Source: Kocuria rhizophila
GTDB taxonomy: Bacteria > Actinomycetota > Actinomycetes > Actinomycetales > Micrococcaceae
Length of the DNA: 64,000 nt
Assembly (NCBI RefSeq): GCF_003667225.1
Contig: NZ_RCOM01000001.1
Span: forward strand, 62,001 to 126,000
Direction of reading: 5' to 3'
Part shown: positions 35,344 through 44,125 of the stretch, piece after piece
Layout: each line of letters begins with the position of its first letter
Position numbering within the stretch: position 1 is the stretch's first letter
Notes under the pieces: generated by a model
What the model was told of the DNA's origin: nothing
Database searches by the model: none
What the model saw: the letters and a program-made list of their open reading frames with translations, nothing else
Translations under genes and position numbers: made by a program

Positions 35344-36864
35344 ATGACTGACGACGCCTCCACCCTGCACCCCACCGTTCCCGCCGACGCACCCGTGCGC
35401 GTGCGCTTCTGCCCGTCGCCCACGGGCACCCCGCACGTGGGCCTGATCCGCACGGCTCTGTTCAACTGGGCCTGGGCACGCCACACCGGCGGCACCCTGG
35501 TGTTCCGCATCGAGGACACCGACGCCGCGCGCGACTCCGAGGAGAGCTTCCAGCAGATCCTCGACGCCCTGGACTGGCTGGGGATCACCTGGGACGAGGG
35601 CGTGAATGTGGGAGGCCCGCACGAGCCCTACCGGCAGTCCCAGCGCGGTGAGATCTACCAGGACGTTCTGGCCAAGCTGGTGGAAAGCGGGTACGTCTAC
35701 GAGGACTTCTCCACCCCCGACGAGGTCGAGCAGCGCCACCGCGCCAAGGGCGAGGACCCCAAGCTCGGCTACGACAACTACGACCGCGACCTCACGGACG
35801 AGCAGAAGGCCGCCTTCCGGGCGGAGGGACGCCAGCCGGTGCTGCGGCTGCGCATGCCGGACGAGGACATCTCCTTCACGGACCTGGTGCGCGGCGAGAT
35901 CACGTTCAAGGCCGGCTCCGTCCCGGACTTCGTGGTGGCCCGCGCCAACGGCACGCCGCTGTACACCCTGGTGAACCCCGTGGACGACGCCCTCATGGGC
36001 ATCACCCAGGTGCTGCGCGGGGAGGACCTGCTGTCCTCCACCCCTCGCCAGATCGCGCTGTACCGCGCGCTCGTGGCCATCGGCGTGGCCGAGTTCATCC
36101 CGGAGTTCGGCCACCTGCCCTACGTGATGGGCGAGGGCAACAAGAAGCTGTCCAAGCGCGACCCGGAGTCCAACCTGTTCCACCACCGGGACAACGGCTT
36201 CATCCCCGAGGGCCTGCTGAACTACCTGGCCCTGCTGGGCTGGTCCCTGTCCGCGGACGAGGACATCTTCACGGTCGAGCAGCTCGTGGCGAACTTCGAC
36301 ATCCACGACGTCCTGGCCAACCCGGCCCGCTTCGACGTGAAGAAGGCCACCGCGATCAACGGCACCCACGTGCGCATGCTGGACCCGCAGGACTTCCGCG
36401 ACCGCCTCGTTCCGTACCTGCAGGCCGCCGGACTGGTGGGGGAGACCCTGACTCCCCGCGAGAACGAGATCCTGGACCAGGCCGCGCCGCTCGTGCAGGA
36501 GCGCATGAACCTGCTCGGCGAGACCGAAGGTCTGCTGGGCTTCCTGTTCCGCTCGGACGGCGAGATCGTGGTGGCCGAGGATGCCGCCAAGCAGCTCAAG
36601 GAGAGCGCACCGCAGGTCCTCGACGCCGCACTGGCGGCGCTGGAGCCGCTGGAGGACTTCACCGCCGCGGCCATCGAGACCGCACTGCGCGAGGCCATCG
36701 TGGACGGGCTGGGCATCAAACCGCGGCTCGCGTTCGGCCCCGTGCGCACCGCCGTGTCCGGCCAGCGGATCTCCCCGCCGCTCTTCGAGTCCCTGGAGAT
36801 CCTGGGCAGGCAGTCCACGCTCGCGCGCCTGACCGCGCTGCGCGCCCGTCTCGCCCAGGACTGA
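35344..36864 (+). CDS. gltX: Glutamyl-tRNA synthetase
   Basis: Class I synthetase, 506 residues. [21 protein letters not shown] holds the HIGH-type motif as HVGL (in parts: [11 protein letters not shown]); [15 protein letters not shown] is the adjacent family signature; KLSKRD is the KMSKS equivalent. In most actinobacteria this enzyme is non-discriminating, charging both tRNA-Glu and tRNA-Gln, with the latter corrected by GatCAB. That fits the two tRNA genes directly downstream, tRNA-Gln and tRNA-Glu. Confidence 0.96.
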   Translation: MTDDASTLHPTVPADAPVRVRFCPSPTGTPHVGLIRTALFNWAWARHTGGTLVFRIEDTDAARDSEESFQQILDALDWLGITWDEGVNVGGPHEPYRQSQRGEIYQDVLAKLVESGYVYEDFSTPDEVEQRHRAKGEDPKLGYDNYDRDLTDEQKAAFRAEGRQPVLRLRMPDEDISFTDLVRGEITFKAGSVPDFVVARANGTPLYTLVNPVDDALMGITQVLRGEDLLSSTPRQIALYRALVAIGVAEFIPEFGHLPYVMGEGNKKLSKRDPESNLFHHRDNGFIPEGLLNYLALLGWSLSADEDIFTVEQLVANFDIHDVLANPARFDVKKATAINGTHVRMLDPQDFRDRLVPYLQAAGLVGETLTPRENEILDQAAPLVQERMNLLGETEGLLGFLFRSDGEIVVAEDAAKQLKESAPQVLDAALAALEPLEDFTAAAIETALREAIVDGLGIKPRLAFGPVRTAVSGQRISPPLFESLEILGRQSTLARLTALRARLAQD

Positions 36865-36984
36865 ACGGGCCCGTTGCAGGGCCGCCGGTGCACGACGCCG
36901 CCCGGTCCCCACGCGCTCGACGCCGGACACCGGACCGGGCGGGGACGCACCCTCGGCAGGGGGAGCGGTTCCGCCCGGACCGGT

Positions 36985-37013
36985 TTGGCAGGGGAGCGCC
37001 GAGTGGGTATAGT
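36985..37013 (+). promoter_or_regulatory. Promoter of tRNA-Gln
   Basis: TTGGCA (36985-36990), 17-base spacer, TATAGT (37008-37013). A near-consensus promoter about 50 bases before the tRNA. Confidence 0.75.
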
Positions 37014-37060
37014 TATTGCTCGTTGCGCGGCATTGAGCAGCTGAGCCGGGTGACAACCAT

Positions 37061-37132
37061 TGGGATATGGTGTAATTGGCAACACAGCGGTTTCTGGTAC
37101 CGTCGTTCTAGGTTCGAGTCCTGGTATCCCAG
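37061..37132 (+). tRNA. tRNA-Gln (anticodon CTG)
   Basis: Acceptor TGGGATA/TATCCCA with discriminator G, anticodon stem GCGGT/ACCGT with loop TTCTGGT giving CTG, T-arm AGGTTCGAGTCCT. 72 bases; CCA not encoded. Confidence 0.95.
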
Positions 37133-37144
37133 CGCTGATCGCAA

Positions 37145-37163
37145 CCCCACGCTCCGTGTGGGG
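37145..37163 (+). terminator. Short hairpin after tRNA-Gln
   Basis: CCCCAC/GTGGGG, 6-bp stem with 7-base loop, 12 bases past the tRNA. Weak but well placed, just before the tRNA-Glu promoter. Confidence 0.45.
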
Positions 37164-37203
37164 ACGAGCATGCACGGCAGGTCCTCCGGCCACTCCGATG
37201 GAA

Positions 37204-37232
37204 TTGGACCACGACAGCGTTGATGCTACTGT
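37204..37232 (+). promoter_or_regulatory. Promoter of tRNA-Glu
   Basis: TTGGAC (37204-37209), 17-base spacer, TACTGT (37227-37232), about 60 bases before the tRNA. Separate from the tRNA-Gln promoter. Confidence 0.65.
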
Positions 37233-37291
37233 TTGGTGCGTCAACGAAGGAATGAGCGGAGCACGCGTTCCAGATCATTCTGAAAGTACAC

Positions 37292-37364
37292 GGCCCCATC
37301 GTATAGCGGCCTAGTACGCCGCCCTCTCACGGCGGTAACGCGGGTTCGAATCCCGCTGGGGTCA
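37292..37364 (+). tRNA. tRNA-Glu (anticodon CTC)
   Basis: Acceptor GGCCCCA/TGGGGTC with discriminator A, anticodon loop CCTCTCACG giving CTC, T-arm CGGGTTCGAATCCCG. 73 bases; CCA not encoded. Confidence 0.95.
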
Positions 37365-37370
37365 CGCAGT

Positions 37371-37405
37371 GAAAGCCCCGGTTTCCTTGGGAAGCCGGGG
37401 CTTTC
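37371..37405 (+). terminator. Strong hairpin after tRNA-Glu
   Basis: GAAAGCCCCGG with CCGGGGCTTTC, extended by TTTCC/GGGAA around a very short loop; ends in CTTTCTG. Seven bases past the tRNA. Confidence 0.85.
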
Positions 37406-37490
37406 TGCATGCCAGGTCCGGATGGCTCCCTGTGCCGCGCCCGCGCTGCCGGCCGGCCGTGGGGAGTGAGTGGGGGACCGTGACGACTGG

Positions 37491-37496
37491 CACAAT
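37491..37496 (+). promoter_or_regulatory. -10 hexamer of dynamin-like GTPase operon
   Basis: CACAAT ends six bases before the GTG at 37503; leaderless arrangement. Confidence 0.45.
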
Positions 37497-37502
37497 GACC
37501 GT

Positions 37503-39257
37503 GTGAACACTGAGACCACGCCCGCCGTGCCACTCATCGAGGCACTGGAGGAAGCACGCGACCTGCTCCGCGCCACCACTCTGCCGCTGGCCACCGCGAG
37601 CGCCCCGCAGCAGCGCGAGAACGCGGCCCGCGCCGTGGCCCAGCTGGACGACTACGTCCTGCCCCGGGTCCGTTCCCTGGACGCACCGCTGCTCGCGGTG
37701 GTGGGCGGCTCCACGGGTGCGGGCAAGTCCACGCTTGTCAACGCCCTGGTGGGCCACCCCGTGACGCGCTCGGGCGCCATCCGCCCGACCACGCGGCGGC
37801 CCCTGCTGATCCACCACCCGCGGGACGCCGGGGCGTTCACCACCCAGCGGGTGCTGCCGCACCTGGCGCGGGTGCGCGGAACGATGACCGACCCCTCGGA
37901 GGCACCGGGGGCGGCCTTCGGCGGCTCCGGCCCCGTGGAGGACACCGGCTCGCTCGTGCTGCTCGGGGACGAGAGCATCCCCGAGGGTCTGGCCATCCTG
38001 GACGCACCGGACGTGGACTCGATCTCCGACGAGAACCGGGCGCTCGCGGCCCAGCTGCTCTCCGCCGCGGACCTCTGGCTGTTCGTGACCACGGCCAACC
38101 GCTACGCGGACGCCGTCCCCTGGCAGCTGCTGCGCAACGCCGCCGGCCGGGACATCACGGTGGCCGTGGTCCTGGACCGGGTGCAGGCGGCGTCGGCGGC
38201 GGAGATCGAGGAGGACCTGCGGCGGATGCTGGATGCCGAGGGGCTGAACGGGGCCCCGATCTTCGTGGTGGAGGAGTCCCCGCTCAACGAGACGGGAATG
38301 CTGCCGCCCGCCGCGGTCGCGCCACTGCGGGACTGGCTCGAGGCGCTCGGTGCGGACGCCCACGCGCGCTCGGACATCGCCGCGCGGACGCTCGGCGGCG
38401 CCGTGCGCGAACTCGCCGAGACCACGGAGCGCACCGCGGAGGCCGCCGCGGCCCAGGAGCACACCGAGGAGCACCTGCGCCGCGAGGTGACCACTGCCTT
38501 CGACGAGGCGCTGCGGGCGGTCGTGGACTCCACGCGCGACGGCACCCTGCTGCGCGGGGAGGTGCTCGCGCGCTGGCAGGACTTCGTGGGCACCGGAGAG
38601 TTCTTCCGCGGCCTGGAGGCAGGAATCGGACGGGTGCGGGACCGGATGTCCGCGTTCTTCACGGGCCGCCCGGCGCCCGAGGTGCGCGTGGAGGAGGCCA
38701 TCGAGACGGGCCTGCAGGCGGTGGTCGTGGAGAACACGGCACGCGCCGCCGAGCTCTCGGAGCGGCGCTGGCGGGACGAGCCAGCCGGGCAGGTGCTGCT
38801 CGCGGGGCGCGACCTGGCGGCGCTGCCGCCCGAGTTCCCGCAGGAGGTCGCCCAGAGCATCCGGGACTGGCAGTCGGACGTGATGCTCATGATCCAGCAG
38901 GAGGGCGCGGGCAAACGCACCCGGGCGCGGGCCATGTCCATGGGTGTGAACGCCCTGGCCGTGATCCTCATGATCGCGGTGTTCTCCACCACGGGCGGTC
39001 TCACCGGCCTGGAGGTGGGGATCGCCGGCGGCTCCGGGGTGGTGGGCACCAAGCTGCTCGAGGCGGTGTTCGGTGAGGACGCCGTGCGCCGGATGAGCGA
39101 GCAGGCGCGCCGCAACCTGGAGACCAGGATCAGGGCCCTGCTGGACCACCGCGCGCGCACGTTCCTGGACCGGCTCGACGAGCTGGGAGAGCATCCCACG
39201 GCGGAGGCGCTGCACGCCGCCGCCGCCCGCCTGCGCACGGAGGGAGAGGCCCTGTGA
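37503..39257 (+). CDS. Dynamin-like membrane GTPase, first of a pair
   Basis: A 584-residue P-loop protein. Walker A is GGSTGAGKST (68-77); the G3 position reads LDAPDVDSI (D167), a DxxG variant without the glycine; the usual G4 NKxD is replaced by LDRVQ at 224-228, so guanine specificity is uncertain. After a long helical region with many charged heptads, a hydrophobic Gly-rich segment (about 481-520, ALAVILMIAVF then GIAGGSGVVG) looks membrane-inserted. This layout resembles bacterial dynamin-like or YfjP-type GTPases. The GTG is set by the -10 hexamer. Its stop overlaps the next GTPase gene. A membrane-remodelling or septation role is inference. Confidence 0.75.
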   Translation: MNTETTPAVPLIEALEEARDLLRATTLPLATASAPQQRENAARAVAQLDDYVLPRVRSLDAPLLAVVGGSTGAGKSTLVNALVGHPVTRSGAIRPTTRRPLLIHHPRDAGAFTTQRVLPHLARVRGTMTDPSEAPGAAFGGSGPVEDTGSLVLLGDESIPEGLAILDAPDVDSISDENRALAAQLLSAADLWLFVTTANRYADAVPWQLLRNAAGRDITVAVVLDRVQAASAAEIEEDLRRMLDAEGLNGAPIFVVEESPLNETGMLPPAAVAPLRDWLEALGADAHARSDIAARTLGGAVRELAETTERTAEAAAAQEHTEEHLRREVTTAFDEALRAVVDSTRDGTLLRGEVLARWQDFVGTGEFFRGLEAGIGRVRDRMSAFFTGRPAPEVRVEEAIETGLQAVVVENTARAAELSERRWRDEPAGQVLLAGRDLAALPPEFPQEVAQSIRDWQSDVMLMIQQEGAGKRTRARAMSMGVNALAVILMIAVFSTTGGLTGLEVGIAGGSGVVGTKLLEAVFGEDAVRRMSEQARRNLETRIRALLDHRARTFLDRLDELGEHPTAEALHAAAARLRTEGEAL

Positions 39258-40915
39258 GCCCCCGCACCCGCACCGCACCCACGCTCTCCGAACGGATCAC
39301 GGGCCTCGCCACGGCCACGGACATCGCGGAGGGCCGGCTCGACGCCGCCGTGGTCCAGCAGGCCCGGCAGACCCTCGACCGTGCGGGCCAGCGGCGGGCG
39401 CTGTCCGCTGACCACACGGTCGTGGGGTTCTTCGGCGCGACGGGATCCGGCAAGTCCAGCCTGTTCAATGCGGTGGTGGGCCAGGAGCTCGCCCGGACGG
39501 CCGCCCGCCGGCCCACCACGTCAGCGCCGCTGGCTGCGGTGTGGGGGGACGAGGGCAGCCAGCCCCTGCTCGACTGGCTCGACGTGGCGGAGCGCCACGT
39601 GGTCGGCCCGGCGCTGAGCGTGACCTCGGGGCACGGTCGCGGGGCGGCCACCACCACGGGTGGTCTCGTGCTGCTCGACCTCCCCGACTTCGACTCCGTG
39701 ACCCGCGAGCACCGGGAGATCGTCCAGCGCATGGTGGGTCTCGTGGACGTGGTGGTGTGGGTCGTGGACCCGCAGAAGTACGCGGACGCGGTGCTCCACC
39801 AGGACTTCGTCCAGCCGCTCTCCCGCCACGGCGCGGTCACCATGGTGGTCCTCAACCAGGCGGACAGGCTTGCGGAACGGGACGTCCCCACGGTGCTCGG
39901 CTCGCTGCGGGAGCTGCTGGCCCAGGACGGGCTGCCCGCCACCGGGTCCAGCGCCCCGGTCGCCGTCTCGGCGCGCACGGGGGAGGGCGTGGACGCACTG
40001 CGCGCCCGCATCCACGAGGTGGCCGCCGGGCGGGCGGCCGCGGGTGCGCGTCTGGAAGCGGACGTGGTACACGCCGCGCAGAACCTCGCCCGCGCCGCGG
40101 GGGAGGGTGATCCCCACGGGATCGACAAGGATGCGAGCGAGCGGCTCACCGCCGGGCTCGCCCGCGCGGCGGGGATCGACATGGTGGCCGACGCCGCCGC
40201 ACGCTCGTACCGGCTGCGGGCCGGGCGCCACACGGGCTGGATCGCCACCCGGTGGCTCTCCCGGTTCCGCAAGGACCCCCTCAAGCGGCTGCACATCGAG
40301 ACCCACGACCGGCACTCGGACCCCGGGGTGCACCGCACCTCCCTGCCGCCCATGAACGCGGCCCAGAAGGCCTCGGCGGACTCCGCGGTGCGTGGTTTCG
40401 CGGACCAGGTCTCCCACGGTGCGGGGGAGCCGTGGCGTCGCAGCGTCCGCGGTGCCGCCCGGCGTCACGAGGAGCGGCTGCCCGACGCCCTGGACCAGGC
40501 CGTGGCGCGCACGAAGTTCTCCGCACGCACGTCCTCGTGGTGGTGGATCGTGTTCGACGTCCTGCAGTGGCTGGCGATGGCCGTGACCGTCCTGGGCCTG
40601 CTGTGGCTGCTCGGGCTGTTCCTCGCGGACTACTTCCAGCTGCAGCTGCCCCCGCCGCCCACGGTGGAGGGCTTCCCCCTGCCGGTGCCCACGCTCATGG
40701 TCGTGGCCGGGGTGGTGCTCGCCCTGTTCCTGGCCCTCACCGGCGCGGTGCTCGCCTCACTCGCCTCCCGCGCACGGGCCTCTCGCGTACGACGCCGCCT
40801 GCTGCGGTCCGTGCGCGAGGCCGCAGCAGAGGCGGTGGAGGCCCCGGTGCGCGCCGAGCTCGACGCCCACCAGGAGTTCCGCGAGGCACTCACCCGAGCG
40901 GCCACGGCGGTCTGA
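39254..40915 (+). CDS. Dynamin-like membrane GTPase, second of a pair
   Basis: A 553-residue GTPase. Walker A is GATGSGKSS (61-69), G3 is LDLPDFDSV (D142), G4 is NQAD (201-204), a variant of NKxD, and VAVSARTGEG matches a G5-type segment. Two transmembrane helices follow (about 434-460 and 480-503), separated by a Pro-rich loop, with a basic C-terminal tail. It starts at a GTG overlapping the upstream stop (GTGA). Shared odd motifs with the first protein (D-x-P-D-x-D-S and YADAV) show the two are paralogues that probably work as a hetero-oligomer at the membrane. Confidence 0.78.
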   Translation: MSPRTRTAPTLSERITGLATATDIAEGRLDAAVVQQARQTLDRAGQRRALSADHTVVGFFGATGSGKSSLFNAVVGQELARTAARRPTTSAPLAAVWGDEGSQPLLDWLDVAERHVVGPALSVTSGHGRGAATTTGGLVLLDLPDFDSVTREHREIVQRMVGLVDVVVWVVDPQKYADAVLHQDFVQPLSRHGAVTMVVLNQADRLAERDVPTVLGSLRELLAQDGLPATGSSAPVAVSARTGEGVDALRARIHEVAAGRAAAGARLEADVVHAAQNLARAAGEGDPHGIDKDASERLTAGLARAAGIDMVADAAARSYRLRAGRHTGWIATRWLSRFRKDPLKRLHIETHDRHSDPGVHRTSLPPMNAAQKASADSAVRGFADQVSHGAGEPWRRSVRGAARRHEERLPDALDQAVARTKFSARTSSWWWIVFDVLQWLAMAVTVLGLLWLLGLFLADYFQLQLPPPPTVEGFPLPVPTLMVVAGVVLALFLALTGAVLASLASRARASRVRRRLLRSVREAAAEAVEAPVRAELDAHQEFREALTRAATAV

Positions 40916-40945
40916 GACACCGAGCTTCCCCGTGCCGCCCGGCGT

Positions 40946-41758
40946 TCACGCCGCGCTGACGCGCACGGCCTCCGTGAGCTGGCGGGCGGCCTGGACCACC
41001 ACGTCCGCGTGCTTCTGACCGGGCTGCTTGGACAGCCGCTCGATGGGACCGGAGATCGAGACAGCGGCGATCACCCGGCCCGAGGGCCCGCGGACGGGGG
41101 CGGAGACGGACGCGATGCCCGCCTCGCGCTCGCCGATCGACTGGGCCCAGCCGCGGCGTCGTACCCCGGCGAGCGTGGTGGCGGAGAAGCGGGCGTGCTG
41201 CAGACCCTCGATCAGGCGCGCGTGGTCCTCCCACGCCACGAGGACCTGGGCCGCGGAACCGGCCTTCATGGACAGCTGCGTGCCCACGGGGATCGTGTCC
41301 CGCAGACCGATGGGCCGCTCGGCCGAGGCCACGCACACGCGCCACTCGCCCTGGCGGCGGAACACCTGGGAGGACTCGCCGGTGCTGTCCCGCAGCTGCA
41401 GCAGCACGGGTGCCGCGGCGGAGATGAGCCGGTCCTCGCCCGCGGCGGAGGCGAGCTCCACCAGACGGGAACCCAGGACGAAGCGCCCCTGGACGTCCCG
41501 GCCCACGAAGCGGTGGTGGGCCAGGGCGACCGCGAGACGGTGCGCAGTGGGGCGCGCGAGTCCCGTGGCCTCCACCAGGTCCGCCAGGGATGCCGGCCCG
41601 GCCTCGAGGGCGTCCAGGATGAGGGAGGCCTTATCGATCACGCCCACCCCCGAGGAGGAGTGCGTGGGCTCGTCGTTCAACCGGGACCCGGTGCCCAGAC
41701 CACCCAGGGGAGAACCCAGGGGGGCGCCGGTGGGGTCCATCGCGTGCGTGGTGTCCAT
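40946..41758 (-). CDS. ndgR: IclR-family regulator, NdgR/LtbR-like
   Basis: A 270-residue regulator with an N-terminal winged helix ([23 protein letters not shown], in parts [10 protein letters not shown] and [12 protein letters not shown]) and an IclR ligand-binding domain ([43 protein letters not shown] in parts). It is divergent from leuCD, the position of LtbR in Corynebacterium and NdgR in Streptomyces, which control leucine and related amino-acid genes. A non-conserved polar N-terminal tail of about 38 residues precedes the domain. The ATG is set by a -35/-10 pair enclosing its likely operator. Confidence 0.88.
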   Translation of the reverse strand: MDTTHAMDPTGAPLGSPLGGLGTGSRLNDEPTHSSSGVGVIDKASLILDALEAGPASLADLVEATGLARPTAHRLAVALAHHRFVGRDVQGRFVLGSRLVELASAAGEDRLISAAAPVLLQLRDSTGESSQVFRRQGEWRVCVASAERPIGLRDTIPVGTQLSMKAGSAAQVLVAWEDHARLIEGLQHARFSATTLAGVRRRGWAQSIGEREAGIASVSAPVRGPSGRVIAAVSISGPIERLSKQPGQKHADVVVQAARQLTEAVRVSAA

Positions 41759-41764
41759 GCTCCG

Positions 41765-41793
41765 ATAGTGACGTCTCACAATGCGAGAAGCAA
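41765..41793 (-). promoter_or_regulatory. Promoter of the IclR regulator gene
   Basis: Minus strand TTGCTT (41793-41788), 17-base spacer, CACTAT (41770-41765), six bases before the ATG. The spacer holds the palindromic site at 41774-41788. Confidence 0.6.
41774..41788. promoter_or_regulatory. Palindromic operator between ndgR and leuC
   Basis: TCTCACAATGCGAGA, an imperfect palindrome (TCTC...GAGA), located between -35 and -10 of the regulator gene. This suggests negative autoregulation and control of leuC, whose start is 126 bases away. A related site lies upstream of leuB. Confidence 0.65.
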
Positions 41794-41913
41794 GTCCACG
41801 GGCTGGAACTGGCCGCGGGCAGCCGGGACGATGGGTCCAGCGGCCGCACCCGTCGGCCGCCCGACGCCCGGGCCCCGCGGACGCCCGGGACCCGAGAGGC
41901 AAGGAGAGCAGAG

Positions 41914-43386
41914 ATGAGCACCACGGACACCGCCGCACCGCGCACGCTCGCGGAGAAGGTGTGGGACGACCACCTGGTCCGCCGGGGCGAGGCGGGCCGC
42001 CCGGACCTGCTCTACATCGACCTCCACCTGCTCCACGAGGTGACGAGCCCCCAGGCCTTCGAGGGCCTGCGGCTCGCCGGCCGGGGCCTGCGACGCCCGG
42101 ACCTGACGATCGCCACGGAGGACCACAACACCCCCACCGAGGACATCTTCTCCACCATCGCGGACGAGACCTCCCGCAAGCAGATCGAGACGCTGCGCGG
42201 CAACTGCGAGGAGTTCGGCGTCCGGCTGCACTCCCTGGGGGACGCCGAGCAGGGAATCGTGCACGTGGTGGGCCCGCAGCTGGGCCTGACCCAGCCCGGG
42301 ATGACCGTGGTGTGCGGTGACTCCCACACCTCCACGCACGGGGCGTTCGGGGCGCTCGCGTTCGGGATCGGCACCTCGGAGGTGGAGCACGTGATGGCCA
42401 CCCAGACGCTGCCGCTGGCACCGTTCAAGACCATGGCCGTCACGGTGGAGGGAACGCTCAAGCCGGGGGTGAGCTCCAAGGACATCATCCTGGCGGTGAT
42501 CGCCAAGATCGGCACCGGCGGCGGTCAGGGGTACGTGCTGGAGTACCGCGGCTCCGCCATCCGGGCGCTGTCCATGGAGGCCCGCATGACCATCTGCAAC
42601 ATGTCGATCGAGGCCGGTGCCCGTGCGGGCATGATCGCCCCGGACGAGGTCACCATGGACTACGTCCAGGGACGCCCCCACGCGCCGCAGGGCGAGGACT
42701 GGGACGCCGCCGTGCAGTACTGGCGCACCCTGCACACGGACGAGGGTGCGGAGTTCGACCGGGAGGTCTTCATCGACGCGGACCAGCTGGAGCCGTTCGT
42801 CACGTGGGGCACCAACCCCGGCCAGGGTGTGCCGCTGTCGCAGCCCGTGCCGGACCCGGAGGACGCGGGCGACGACAACGCCAAGGACGCCGCCCGCCGC
42901 GCCCTGGACTACATGGGCCTCGAGGCCGGCACACCTATGAAGGAGATCCCGGTGGACACGGTGTTCCTGGGCTCGTGCACGAACTCGCGGATCGAGGACC
43001 TGCGTGCCGCCGCGGACATCCTGAAGGGACGCCGCAAGGCGGAGAACGTGCGGATGATGGTGGTCCCGGGCTCCGCGAAGGTCCGGCTGCAGGCAGAGGC
43101 GGAGGGCCTGGACCGTGTCTTCCGCGACTTCGGCGCGGACTGGCGGTTCGCCGGGTGCTCCATGTGCCTGGGCATGAACCCGGACCAGCTGGCCCCGGGG
43201 GAGCGCTGCGCCTCCACCTCCAACCGCAACTTCGAGGGACGCCAGGGCAAGGGTGGGCGCACCCACCTGGTCTCCCCGGTGGTCGCGGCGGCGACCGCCG
43301 TGCGCGGGACGCTCAGCGCGCCGTCGGACCTGGAGCCCGTGCGTGAGGAGACCGCGGTGCCCTCCGGGTTCCAGCCCGCCGTCTGA
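41914..43386 (+). CDS. leuC: 3-isopropylmalate dehydratase large subunit
   Basis: 4Fe-4S aconitase-family subunit isomerising 2- to 3-isopropylmalate with LeuD. 490 residues. Cluster ligands are in [12 protein letters not shown] and GCSMCLGMN; other signatures are [51 protein letters not shown] (in parts) and [11 protein letters not shown]. An AAGGAGAG-type site precedes the ATG. Followed 42 bases later by leuD. Confidence 0.96.
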   Translation: MSTTDTAAPRTLAEKVWDDHLVRRGEAGRPDLLYIDLHLLHEVTSPQAFEGLRLAGRGLRRPDLTIATEDHNTPTEDIFSTIADETSRKQIETLRGNCEEFGVRLHSLGDAEQGIVHVVGPQLGLTQPGMTVVCGDSHTSTHGAFGALAFGIGTSEVEHVMATQTLPLAPFKTMAVTVEGTLKPGVSSKDIILAVIAKIGTGGGQGYVLEYRGSAIRALSMEARMTICNMSIEAGARAGMIAPDEVTMDYVQGRPHAPQGEDWDAAVQYWRTLHTDEGAEFDREVFIDADQLEPFVTWGTNPGQGVPLSQPVPDPEDAGDDNAKDAARRALDYMGLEAGTPMKEIPVDTVFLGSCTNSRIEDLRAAADILKGRRKAENVRMMVVPGSAKVRLQAEAEGLDRVFRDFGADWRFAGCSMCLGMNPDQLAPGERCASTSNRNFEGRQGKGGRTHLVSPVVAAATAVRGTLSAPSDLEPVREETAVPSGFQPAV

Positions 43387-43428
43387 CCACCACACCCGCC
43401 CGCAGCACCAGCAGAGAGGGACACAGCC

Positions 43429-44028
43429 ATGGAGAAGTTCTCCACCCACCGCGGCGTGGCCGCCCCGTTGAAGCAGTCCAACGTGGACACGGACCAGATC
43501 ATCCCCGCCGTCTACCTCAAGCGCATCACCAAGACGGGTTTCGACGACGCCCTGTTCGCCGGGTGGCGCAAGAATCCCGACTTCGTGCTCAACCGTCCGG
43601 AGTACGCCAACGCCTCGGTCCTGGTGGCCGGTTCCGACTTCGGCACCGGATCCTCCCGCGAGCACGCGGTGTGGGCGCTGCGCGACTATGGCTTCAAGAC
43701 CGTGATCTCATCGCGCTTCGCGGACATCTTCCGTGGGAACTCGGGCAAGCAGGGCCTGCTGGCCGCGCAGGTGGACCAGTCGGACGTCGAGCTGCTGTGG
43801 AAGCTCATGGAGGAGCAGCCCGGCATCGAGGTCGAGGTGGACCTCGAGGCCCGCACCGTGACCTGCGGAGCCGTGACCGTGCCGTTCCAGATCGACGACT
43901 ACACGCGCTGGCGGCTCATGGAGGGCCTGGACGACATCGGTCTCACCCTGCAGCGGGAGACGGACATCGAGGCCTACGAGCGGGACAGGCCGAAGTTCAA
44001 GCCCACCACGCTCCCCGCCAGAGTCTGA
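43429..44028 (+). CDS. leuD: 3-isopropylmalate dehydratase small subunit
   Basis: 199-residue partner of LeuC carrying the swivelling domain. [23 protein letters not shown] near the N-terminus (in parts: [11 protein letters not shown]), [20 protein letters not shown] and [18 protein letters not shown] are diagnostic. Own GAGAGG site; same transcript as leuC by spacing. Confidence 0.96.
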   Translation: MEKFSTHRGVAAPLKQSNVDTDQIIPAVYLKRITKTGFDDALFAGWRKNPDFVLNRPEYANASVLVAGSDFGTGSSREHAVWALRDYGFKTVISSRFADIFRGNSGKQGLLAAQVDQSDVELLWKLMEEQPGIEVEVDLEARTVTCGAVTVPFQIDDYTRWRLMEGLDDIGLTLQRETDIEAYERDRPKFKPTTLPARV

Positions 44029-44061
44029 CAGCCGGCTGGACCGGGAGCCGGTCCGGGCCGG

Positions 44062-44067
44062 TAGAAT
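44062..44067 (+). promoter_or_regulatory. -10 hexamer upstream of murA
   Basis: TAGAAT about 58 bases before the murA ATG, giving a leader of about 50 bases without a strong ribosome site. Confidence 0.4.
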
Positions 44068-44125
44068 GTCGAGGTCCCGTGCGTGTTCCGCGCGCGGGAG
44101 ATCACTTCCCCCAGATCGGTAGGTC

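Noticed and set aside
33886-37056. Minus-strand open frame of 1056 codons across ilvE, FAH and gltX
   Set aside because: Same explanation: composition-driven shadow of real plus-strand genes, ending close to the tRNA-Gln gene.
37133-37291. Possible small RNA between tRNA-Gln and tRNA-Glu
   Set aside because: The interval is explained by a short hairpin and a tRNA promoter; nothing else structured is visible.
41776-43665. Minus-strand open frame across leuC
   Set aside because: Antisense to an unmistakable leuC; the His/Val/Gly-rich translation has no domain character.
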